Assembly (NCBI GenBank): GCA_008802785.1
Contig: VUYT01000014.1
Location: 407,568 to 471,567 of the forward strand
Length of the DNA: 64,000 nucleotides
Direction: 5' to 3'
Source: Symmetrospora coprosmae
Taxonomy: Eukaryota > Basidiomycota > Cystobasidiomycetes > Symmetrosporaceae
Under the pieces are notes generated by a model. It was given only the letters and a program-made list of their open reading frames with translations. It did not search any database and was not told the origin of the DNA. Position numbers and translations under genes: made by a program. Positions within the stretch are counted from its first letter, which is position 1. Each line of letters begins with the position of its first letter. Shown one piece after another: positions 46,251-56,635 of the stretch.

Positions 46251-47422
46251 ATGGACAGCAATGACCCGTACTTGGTCGTGCGGAGCGAGGTCGAGGCGTC
46301 CCTCCAGTCAGCCCTGGCACTCCACGGGTCCTTCAGGCGGATAGCAAAGACACTCCCGCCGTCCTTGCACGCTTCGTCAGAGGAGCTCAACTGGAGCAGG
46401 GACGAGCTGAAAGGCAACCTCACAGCGCTCGAGAGCGACCTGGATGAGCTCGAGAGCTCGGTCGACGTTGTCGTCAGGAACCCGGCTGGGTTCGGCGTGA
46501 CGAGCGACGAGATACAGCGGCGCCGCCAGTTCATCAGTCGCGTCAGAGGTGAGCGGGCTGAGCATATACTCTTGCAACACCACTGGCTGATGTCTGCTCT
46601 GCCCTGTCATTGGGCCGGCCAAGACGAGATCCAGGTGAGATAGCTGGGTCTGCACGTGCCAGCCGTGCGCGTCTGTTCGAGGAGGCCAGGCGGTCACCAC
46701 GACAATGCGAGGCAAGGCGTCTTTGCTTGCGATGCTGACGGCCTTTCAATGCTCACCGTACCTCTCCTCAGAGCATGCGAAGGTCAATAGCGTCAAGCGA
46801 ACCGCAATCCTCCCGGTCGCCCAGGGTGAGAGTGGCGAGGAGCTTCTGCTAGAGAATCCGTACGGCTCCCGGTTGACTGGTCCGTGCTTTTCCTACAGCC
46901 ACTCTCCTCCTCTTCATTCCCGTCCGAGGGCAGATCACGCTATACCTACGACGACGGCGGCGGCCACAGCAGAGGCGATACAGACGGGGCCGACAACGAA
47001 GACGATAACGACCGTAACTTTCCGCCGTCACACGGACACCAACAGCAGCAATTCTACGTGGAGACGCAGGACCGCATGCTTGACTCAATCTCTGGCACTG
47101 TGTCTACATTGAAAGCGCAGGCAGGACTCATGGGAAGAGAGGTACTTGATCAGGTTGGCATGCTCGAAGACCTCGAGGCTGGCGTAGACCGCTCGCAGAA
47201 TAGGCTGGACAGAGCGACGAAGCGCATGAACGACTTCATCAGGAAAAACAAGAGTGAGCGTGCCCCGGAAGACGTGGGCAAAGTTGACGGGCATGGTGAT
47301 TGACGGTACCCTCCACCTCTGTCGTGCGCTCTGCCTTTACAACAGACTCAAAGTCATCATGGACCATCTTCCTGCTCACCATAGTGCTTTCATTCCTGCT
47401 CCTGGCAATTATACTGGTCTGA
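46251..47422 (+). CDS. TLG1: Qc-SNARE Tlg1/syntaxin-6
   Basis: Five exons (46251-46548, 46624-46634, 46772-46825, 46899-47253, 47346-47422) give 264 residues. Tlg1 mediates endosome-to-Golgi fusion. The N-terminal helical bundle starts MDSNDPYLVVRSEVEASLQS and includes LNWSRDELKGNLTALESDLD and EIQRRRQFISRVRG. The SNARE helix is DSISGTVSTLKAQAGLMGRE followed by VLDQVGMLEDLEAGVDRSQN, with the zero-layer Gln typical of syntaxin-6. The chain ends in one membrane anchor (WTIFLLTIVLSFLLLAIILV). The second exon is only 11 nt and supplies DEIQ, joining RVRG to SMRRSIAS in phase. An acidic Gly/Asp-rich linker precedes the SNARE helix. Convergent with MOT1. Confidence 0.88.
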
Positions 47423-47532
47423 GTCCGTACCACCTCGGTGAAGTGCTTTGCACCACTCATGCATGCATGTTGTTGTACAACATCAGTGTCTTGCAACGTC
47501 TACCTGCCCGCGGCCCAATACTTTGACAGTCC

Positions 47533-50500
47533 TCACGACTTCAGCGAGGCCGCAAAGGCGTTTGCATCTGCGGCAAAGCCATCGTACTCGCCATCCTGAT
47601 CTCCAAGCTCTGCCAGACCATCCAGCAGTTCCTTCTGCGAGATGGGCCCGTTCTTGGCTTTGCTCCGGACTGCTGCCGCAGCATCTTCGTCGTCCTTCTT
47701 GCTTCCAAGCGAGAAGAGGTCGAGCACATTCTCCGTCTCCATGGTCCCGATGTCGGCATTCTGCTGCGAGACGACAGTGCTCGCAATGTTGAGCTTGAAC
47801 CGCTGCAGGCCCATGATCTTCTCCTCGAGCGTACCGCGCGTAATGAGGCGGTACACATTGACGACGCGCTTCTGGCCCAGTCGGTGCGCCCGGTCCATCG
47901 CCTGCAGGTCCTTCATCGGATTCCAGTCATGCTCGACAAAGATGACCGTGTCCGCCCCGGTCAGGTTCAGACCTAGTCCGCCAACATGCGTCGTGAGCAG
48001 CAAGACGTCGATGGATGGGTCCGCATTGAAAGTCTGCACGACGGCGTGCCGCTTGTGCGAGGGCGTGGCCCCGTCCATACGCATGTAGGTGACCGAGGGG
48101 AGGTGTACGCGGAACAGCGTGTCCTCGATCAGGTCGAGCATCGTCTTCATCTGGCAGAAGATCAGAACTCGATGCGGCGCCACTGCGGACTCATGGAGTT
48201 CCGCCTCGGCCTTCGCACTTCCCTGGGTGCTAGGCGAAGAGGATCCGATGCCGCTGTCGAGCAGAAGTTGCCTGCGTATAGGACGGCATTAGTAGATCGC
48301 ACTAATAGGTAAGGCAGCCCCACTGGAACAACTCACTTCAGAGCCATGAGCTTTGGCGCCTGCGCGATGTCCTTCACCATGCCCTCCGCACCACCAGTGA
48401 CGCTGTGAAGCTGGAGAATGCGATGGTGCTCCTCGTTGTCGGCCTGGAGCACAAGAGTCGGGTGGTTCACCAGCCTCTTCAGGTACTGCAGGGTTCGAAA
48501 GACGTGCGTATCTTTAGCACTTGCAGCCGCGGCCACATCATCTGCATTCCCACCGCCGGACGCTCCTGCGCGGCTATAGCTTTCGTACAGATCCTGCTGA
48601 AGGGGCGAGAGATCGCAGTAGTAGTCCTGGATGATCTTGGGAGGTAGATCGTCCAGAACATCCTCCTTGAGTCGCCGAAGCAGGAAAGGCAGCACTTGCT
48701 TATGCAATGCCTCCAGAGCCAGAGCGCCTGCACAACGTATGCGACTCAGCCTCTTCCGACTGAAGCGCGACGACCGCACCATCGCTCACCAGCCTCCTGC
48801 TCCTTCGAAGAACTCTTTGCGTCACGGCTTTGCTGTATAGGTTTGCCAAAGCGCCGGCTGAAGGATTCCTCCGTGCCGAGAAAGCCGGGCATGAGAAAGT
48901 CGAAAAGTGACCAGAGCTCGAGCACATTGTTCTGAATGGGTGTACCAGAGAGGATAAGGCGATGATTGGCTCTAATCATCTTGATGGCCTTGCTGAGCTT
49001 TGTCTTTGCGTTCTTGATGATGTGCCCCTCGTCGAGGATGCAATACATCCATTCGACCCGGGATAAAGCGTCGATGTCGTTACGCACCACATCGTAAGAC
49101 AGAATGACAACGTCATATGAGCCGAGATTCAAGCTTCGCTTCAGGCGCTCGCTACGATCGCCGCCGTAGATGGTCGCTCGTAAATTAGGAGCATATGTGC
49201 GGATCTCGTGCTCCCAGTGCCCGGTCAGAGTTGGCGGGCAGACAACCAGAGAAGGCAGGTGCACCGCATCTGGAGATCGCGTGTCCTTGAAGCGCTCAGC
49301 TCGCTCGTGTATCTTGCTGGCGAGGATACAGATCGACTGAAGCGTCTTGCCCAAGCCCTGATCAGACGCACATGGATCAGCTGAAATCAAGCCCAGGGAG
49401 AGCGCAAGGGCCAGCGCATGCTTCACCATGTCGTCACATAGAATGCCGTGGAGCTGGTACTTCGCGAGGAAAGCGAGCCAGCTGATGCCTTCCCTCTGGT
49501 ACTTGCGCAGATCGACCGAGACTGAGATGGGCATCTCGTATTCGGCCACTTTGCTCCCGTCCAGCAACTGCACCAGGAACGCTCGCTCATGTGTCCGCTT
49601 CGACAGCATCTCTTCCGAGAATCCAGGAGGGTCCGGCAGACCTGCTTCCAATGGCACGAGCTTGACGAGCGTGGCAAACGTCGATGTTGCCAACATCCGC
49701 ACCTCGTCGTCTGGGTCCGTCATCCGTCCCAAGATCGGGACGATGAGGAAAACTATATATGGCAGGATTCGGATGTCCAGTCTCTGAACCAGACCTGCAG
49801 GGATGACAGAGTATCAGACGGGCAATATCAGCGGGTGACAGGTTCCTTCACGAAAGCCAGCTCGTCAGGCTTACATGCGATCACCTCGACGGCACCCCTT
49901 CGTCTTGGAGCTGAGATTGGATCGCCGATGTAAGGCAGCACGTCCATGATGACGGTCTTCAAACCTTCCTCCACAACAGTGTTGCACACTGTAGCCATGC
50001 ATCGCGCTGCAACGAAACGGATCACAGCGAAGCTACTTTGCACAGCCAGGACGAGCTGCGGGAGCAGCTGCACGATCTGGCTCCGCAGTGCGACAGGAAG
50101 GGTCGGCGTGGCAGCAGCCAGGACTGTCAGACAGTCGAGCAAGTCCTGTCCAACGTTGGCGTCCGAATCACATAGAGCGTCGGCTTGTGCAATGTTGCCG
50201 GACCTGAAGAGTTCGAGAAGCGTCTGCGACATGCAGGACCACAATTTGGGCACGCGGACAAAGAGGTGGTCGCCGAATTGGTCTGCTAGGCTCTGCATAG
50301 CCATTTCGGCACCGCGTCTGACGAGGCGGGCCTTGATGACGTCCTCGCTCTCACCAGCTTCCACTGGTGCACCGGGACCGGATTTCTTGGCGCTGCCATT
50401 GGGCGAGGCAATGGGTGTCTCCAAAGTGAGGATACCTTGGGCCGCATTGCGGTGGGCGGCGAACAGGGGGGTGATGGTGGTGTCTTGGCACAGGAAGGTG

Positions 50501-53500
50501 CAGATATTCTTGACAACCTTGTCCGTCGGATTCGCTTTGACGGGTGTATCGGGTGAAGTGCAAAGGTCGATGAAGGATGCAATCGTTCTAGCTGCGCGCG
50601 ACTGTAGGTCGGGATTTGCCTCGAATTTGACGCCGTTCATGATGCTCCGGATGAGCGGGTTCATCTTGCCAGGCAGGGTCCGCAGGACTACAGCTGCGCC
50701 GGCAAGGCTGGCAAACACCTCGACGTCCATCGATTCCTTGATAGCGCTAGCTCTGGCAATCTCGACCCGGATCTTATTTCTGAGCTCCTCGAGCAGCGGT
50801 CGAGCAGCCGCCTGATTCTGCGGCTTGAGGAGTATCTCTAGAGCCGAGTAGTCGCTGCCAGCAGCTTGCGCTGCACGCTCCAGAGAGAAACCGTGTCCGC
50901 TGGGGCCGGCCAGAGTTGGGATCTTGCCGGCCGCAATTTTGCCCTTGGTCTTGAAGATGCCAAAGAGCTGCTGGCAATGCGCGAAGATTTGCGAAAGAAG
51001 GGCCGATGTTTCCGAGTACGAAGCTGCCGTCTCGCCTTCGAGCGCCTTCACAACGATGGGTGCCAGGCGCGCCACTACCGGGGATGAGACAGCCGACGCG
51101 CTGGTAGCCAGGGCGGAAGAGCCAGCGGACGCTCTTGCCCACTCTTCCAGTAAAATGGACACGAATGAAATCTGGTGACTGGATGCGGAAGTGAGGTATG
51201 CATATAGGAGATGGCCGAAGTCGCCCTCATGCTGGTTGACCGACCAAGCCGATAAGAGCTGAGCCAGCGCCAGTGTGGCAGCGAGTCGACCGCGCAGAGT
51301 CTGCTCGACACTGACTAACGCCAGATCCTGCAGCAGAAGCGGCTTGTCGACGTCGTACGCGCCTGACGAATTCGAATCGTAGTCGGACGGCTTCCAGAAG
51401 TATCCGGTATTGACAGCCTGTCCGACGGGCGTCATCAGGATATCGAGCCAGCCCGCGAGGTGTGGGCGTGCGAGCTCCTGCAATGTGTTGTCACCGTGCA
51501 CGAGGTGTCGGAGAATGGTAGACCAGGCTGCCTGGGTAGCGAGGCATGTATCGACGCGCTCCTCGACGATGAGATTTTGGTAGACGAGTCGGAGGAGCCG
51601 CCCGTCAATCCAAGCGCGGGCGTCGGAGGTCGGCAATGAGAGAAATATGTTCAGGGCTCCGACTACGGCGAACCGTACACTCGAGATCGAGTGTCGGAAA
51701 AAGGGATAAAGCCGCGGAACGAGTTCGGCAAGGCTCCGTCTGTGATGAATGCGATACGTTGATTAGCTAGACATCGAGCCAAACGTGCTGTACGAAGGCG
51801 ATGACACACGCACCCCTTCTTAGACTCCTGCAGCAGTTCCAGGACCAACGGAAACCGGATAAGCCCGGCCAGCAGATCCATGACATTCCCTACCGAGCTA
51901 GACAGGTCGTCCTTGAGATCGCTCAGACACAGATAGATAACGTCCAGGAGTTCGAGAAAGTCCTCAGAAGGTAGCCCATGCACCAGCTCTGGTAGGATAG
52001 GCAGGAGTGCGGACGCGGCCACTCCGCGGACATCGTCGTCGGTGTCTCGCAGACCAAGGATGGCGACGTCTAGCGCATCCTTTAGAAGATTCGGACCCTG
52101 CACTACGCTGTATATGCTACTCTCAGTGATATAGCCTTCATTCGCCTGGACGGCGAAGAGATCCTTTCGCACGGCAACAAGGTACTTGAGCCCCAGGAGG
52201 CCGGCATGCCGGACTTCCCACGAATGCGCCCGCTTTCCTGGCTGGGCAGCCGCGCGCTGTCTTTCTGTGTCCTGCCAGATCATCTGAAGGAGGATGCCGT
52301 GTATGATGATGACCGACTCGTCGGGCGTGAACAGGAGGAGGGCCGAGAGAGTCTGAGAGGCGGTCTCGCGGACGGGCGCAACAACCTGCCAAGAATCAGG
52401 CGATCAGCTGGTGGTCCACCATTGACCTGCTTCGGTGTCAACTCACGTGGTCGCCGAGGTAGTCCCCGAAACGATCCAGCGCAACAACCTGTAGCAGGCT
52501 GCTAGCCATGTCTTCGCACCATGTCCGATGTCCTTGCCGACATTCAGCAGCGCTAGTTCCAGCTACCATGCCGCCTCCTCTTCCTTGTACCTTGAGGAGC
52601 TCTCGAAGTCCCAGCGCTGCTCCGTGCCTGACCTCCCATGCAGGATGCAGAAGATCCGATTGAAGCGATGCACAGAAGTGCTTGAACGGCCATTGATCGG
52701 GTGTGGGGGCCCAAGGTGATGAGCCGTCGTTCTCCTGGCCTGTCTCGTCCTCCTTGACCTCTATCTTGCTGCTTGCATTCCCGCTGCCCCCCCTGTACGC
52801 GACGTTCACAGCCTCGCTCGCGGCGGCATCGCCGTTGACTGACGTCTCTGTTACATCCTCTTCCTCCTTCTTCACGGCGACAGGAGCTGGACTGGCAGTC
52901 CTGGACCCAAGGGCAGAGGACGATGCGGACGCCGAATCAATTATGCGTACTTTGCTGGTATGCGATGGCGGAGCTACAGGCGCAGGGCTAGCAGCAGCGG
53001 CGGCGCCGGCTGCTTTCCTCCGCCGCTTCAAAGCGATCCTCTCTCGAGCACTCAAGTGCTTGGTGTCGTCCTCCTCGATCGAGGGCCCGGGTGAAGAAGC
53101 AGGGGAGGGTGAAGCCGAAGCTTTCCGCTTGCCTTTGGCGTCTGGCTGCAGCAAGTGGGTCGAGGATTGAGCATGCTGCTGCTGCTGCTGCTGCTGTTCG
53201 CCAGCCATGAGCTCCTTCTCGACGTCTATACCCAAGTCCGAGTCACCTGCTCCAGGCATAGATAGTCCGAGGCTCTTGACCATGGCATTCTTGCCGCCCT
53301 CCGCCGACGTGCCGACGTACTCGTTGCCGGTGGAAGACAGGAGCTTTGGCCGCTCGAGGAGCAGGCTGACGAGGTCGAAAGACTCAAGAGCCGTTGCGCT
53401 CGGCTGTGAGACCCCGAGGGGAGTCTGCGTCGCGTCGGTGTCATTGCCCGCTTCAGCCGGTGGCAGCCATACTCCGACAGCCTTGACGATGGCCTCGACG

Positions 53501-53911
53501 GCGAGGCCGGCTGCAGCTCGCGTCTCCCACGACTTGCTCCGGAGATAAGGGATGAGCTTGACGAGGAGTGTGACTATCTCCTGCCATTCGCCATCCAGCC
53601 CGTGGTAGACGCCCGCAGTTGTCGGCTTCTCTGACGCAATGCCAGGGCTCGCTGTGGCAGTCGCAGTCGCAGCAGCGGCGAGGACGCTGGCGGCGCTGCT
53701 CGACGACGCTGAGCGAGCTATCCGCTGTGCAGCAATACCTCCGAGCTGCTGCGCTGCCGTTTGCCTAACAAGCGGTGTGCTGCCCGTGCTGAGCAGCAGG
53801 AGCAGCCGGTCCAGCCTTTGGCCGCGCCGTGGCACAGTACCAGCATCAGCTCAACTCGCGGAATGGTCAATCAGTCAGCATGGACTCGCGGCAGCCTCAC
53901 CTCGTCGTCAT
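47533..53911 (-). CDS. MOT1: Mot1 Swi2/Snf2 ATPase, TBP remover
   Basis: Eight exons (53901-53911, 52447-53815, 51814-52385, 49875-51739, 49427-49794, 48790-49357, 48337-48727, 47533-48271) give 1960 residues. Mot1 strips TATA-binding protein from DNA using ATP. The first coding exon is 11 nt (MTT plus two bases) and restores the classic start MTTRLDRLLLLLSTGSTPLV. HEAT repeats fill residues 1-1250, with an insertion of low-complexity Ser/Ala and Lys/Glu sequence around residues 230-400. The helicase core shows DDM/GLGKTLQSICILAS (Walker A), ILDEGHIIKN (DEGH box), LSGTPIQNNVLELWSLFDF, QVLPFLLRRLKEDVL, RVLIFCQMKTMLDLIE, GGLGLNLTGADTVIFVEHDW and AMDRAHRLGQKR. All motifs look intact. The Walker A motif is split by a 69-bp stop-free intron (49358-49426). 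Confidence 0.93.
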
Positions 53912-54150
53912 GAAGTCTGTCTAGGTCGGTTGAGGTCCGCTTGCATCGTGCACCAGCCTGCTTCATTCGTCTCCAGGGCAACCCGCAAGCTGAAAGCGTT
54001 CCTCGCACATACGTACTCGGGAGACGCCGCACTCGCATTGCCGAGACAACGTCAAAAGTATTAAGACAATAAGCACAACTTGCACTGCCTTCTACGCGTA
54101 TGCAGCGCTGCTCTGTTCTTCACGACTGCATCGCTCCTCCACCGAAAGAG

Positions 54151-55877
54151 TCATTGCGGCTCCTCCATCCGGCGCAGCCTGGCTCCGAGATCCCTCCAAA
54201 AGCTGACCATACCCGGGCTGACGATATTGGGCGTGAAGGCGCCCTTCCAGATATTCGCCTTGCGCCGGACATGATAGACGGCAAAGTCGCCTCCTGATCT
54301 CTGGCTCTGGCCACAGCAAGGAGATCCGTGGTGAACTTTGGCCGACGCCGTCACGTTCGTCCGATAGATGGACTTTGTCGTAAAGAACATGCCGCCATCG
54401 AGTTGCGTCTTCAAGCCGTTGCCGTTCTGCTGCAGCTTGGCAATGTCCTGCAGAGCCTGCTCATCAAGGTCAGGCTGGGCTTCGAGCAAAACCTCCTCGG
54501 GTACCGCCCCAAAGTCGGACTTGTTGATCCACCACCAGGGCAGGTTGACGGCGGTCACCTTTGGATCCAGCTCGTCCAGGTAATCGCTGACAACCTCGCG
54601 TGTCCAGGCTGAATCGTTGCGCGTTGGCGAGAAGGATTCGTCGTGATCCCGGACTCCCATGAATCCTGCAGCGTGCGAGTAAGTCGAGTAGCAGTCGTTA
54701 TTCGTAAAATGCTCCTCCCAGAAATCGTTCTCGGCGCGCTCCTCGAACCGCGGGAAGTATCTGTAGTGGCCGAAAAGGCATCAGGAACGTCGTCGCCCAG
54801 GCGTGGGTGAAGAGCTCTAGCCACAGAGGACTTACGTGAAGGTGTCTTGGTAGCCAGTCAGCCTGTTCAGCTGTTCGAGATCCTGAGCCATCTCTGCGTC
54901 CCGCGAGCCTAATATGGAGGATGTCAAAACCCATGGCGCCGTGAGGGAGTCGCCCTAGAACGGCGTCCGTATAGGCCATGCGTCAGATCTGACAGTCTTC
55001 CGACCAAACGCTGGATGCAAATACATTACTCACATTCTTTGTAGTCCAGAGGTGACATCCCTCCAACAAGCGGTCGAGTGCAGATAGCCTGTCTCGAATA
55101 CGGTGCCCAACTCTGCTCCAGCTCGGCCTTGTAGAAGACGGCCGTCTTCCCCTTCCCACTCCAACGAGAAGCGCACCGGAAAGCGCCGGTGGTCCCTCTT
55201 ACTGTGCTGAGCTGCAGATCCTGGGCAGGAACAAGGAATTCGACAAACTTACAGTCGTAGTAGTGCAGACGTGCCTGGAGTGGATCGGCGCTGCGCGATC
55301 CATTGTGAACCTCGAACCGGACGGTGAAGTTGTTGTGCTTGCGATCGTCGGACAAGGCTGGACCTCGGTGGTGGATCCCTTCGAACCTGTCGAATGGGTA
55401 CGCCCAGAATTGAGCTACGACTCGGATGGCGACGTAGGCTGGGTTCGAGTGCGGCCTCGCGATGACTGAGCGGAATACCGAGTTGATGTCGGTCTTGTTT
55501 CCTCGCTCCAAGATCGCCTGGGGCAGAGCGACCGGCTTTCTGACCCATCCTTCCGCCTCCAAGGGAGGGCTGCGCCAGAAGGCGACGTGTTTGTACTGAG
55601 GCGATGGCGGACCTCACAGGGCCAGCAAAGATGCTCATCGGCAACGCGCGCGTGCTACAAAGCAAGACTGCCAGGACGAGTGCTGCCAGGAGTGCCAGAG
55701 CAGATGCAAGGGCTAGCCTGCGCCGGCGAACGCTTCGGTGCGCCGGCCGGGCTTCGTAATCTCGGACATTGCCTTCTTCTCCGTCCCTGAGATATGCTGT
55801 GTGGGCACTACGCTTCCCCAATAGAGGATCTTCGTCCTCCGCACCGAGGTCTGGGGACAGCAAGTATGCAGCGTCCG
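54151..55877 (-). CDS. GT92-like type II membrane protein (copy 2), with apparent frameshift; 5' end unresolved
   Basis: Recognisable exons are 55618-55877, 55034-55556, 54836-54954 and 54151-54760. A basic cytosolic tail (RSVRRRRLA) leads to one membrane span (LASALALLAALVLAVLL), then a lumenal region aligned with the paralogues: KPVALPQAILERGNKTDINS, DYKE joined to WRLPHGAMGFDILHI, then WEEHFTNNDCYSTYSHAAGF, RDHDESFSP (D-x-D-type site) and LDELDPKVTAVNLPWWWI. Within 54836-54954 the frame must slip by one base near 54893-54900 to pass from FDILHI to RDAEMAQDLEQLNRLTGY, which matches copy 3. No suitable intron fits. No ATG is found in frame upstream of 55877, so a 5' exon is missing or lost. 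It is either a pseudogene or carries a sequence error. Confidence 0.6.
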
Positions 55878-56635
55878 CTAGCGATGAGTGCAGACCGGGA
55901 GAGATGGTGAGAGTGGCGGATGGACGTCAGACAGAATTGGAGATGGATAAGATTAGGAGCAGCGGCTCTACATTACAGTACGCACCTGTTGGGGACTGGG
56001 GACACGGCTGTAGTGGAACGCGACTGTCCAATCGTGGTGAAGGTCAGCCTGGCTGCGTGTCCTGTCGTTAGAGAACGGGGGAATGAATGCAACTTGGAAA
56101 GCAGGAATGAAGAGAAGGACGAAGGGTGAGCATTGGATAGGGTACTAAGGTACGCAGAATGGACTGGTCCGGCGCTCTGGTGTGCGTGGCAAGCCGTGGC
56201 AAGCCGTGTCATCCTGCCCGCCAACGTCAAGCCGGGAACGGGAAGTCGGAAAAGAAAAGGTCGAAAGGATCCGGAACATAGCAAGCACTCCCAGTGATAA
56301 GTGTCAATAGCACGCCATGGGAGACTGATGTTGCTCTGTGTATACGGGTGGATGGGGCTAGCCATAAGCGAGCGAAGTCTTGGGAGGGTACAGCAGCCAG
56401 TTCCGACGAGGCACGTCCCCGCGGTCGAGGACAGGTGGCTGTAGAATCTGACGACGACCGTGTCGTTCACTGTGAAGCGCTGCAATGATGATGGGGGATA
56501 TCCCCCGCCGTTCCGCAGGCAGTATCGGAGACTCAGACTTGCACGCGCGATGGCATAGAGTCAACGACGGTGCTCCTCGGCCGGGCTGGCTACCTGACCC
56601 TCCTATCGACTCCATTCCCCCCGGAACAGACCATC
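55878..56635. other. Intergenic region upstream of PRP28 and of GT92-like copy 2
   Basis: About 760 bp between divergent genes. A pyrimidine tract and CTGAC branch-like site upstream of a TAG at 55878-55880 (minus strand) suggest an intron in the 5' end of the GT92-like gene, but I cannot place its first exon. No other gene is convincing. Confidence 0.35.

Noticed and set aside
53901-54150. Transposon or LTR between MOT1 and GT92-like copy 2
   Set aside because: No terminal repeats, target duplications or transposase/reverse-transcriptase motifs occur here or elsewhere in the window.
55973-56485. Minus-strand open frame upstream of GT92-like copy 2
   Set aside because: It begins with ATG, but its composition (Arg/Ser/Cys-rich) is not protein-like and its donor phase does not match the next exon.
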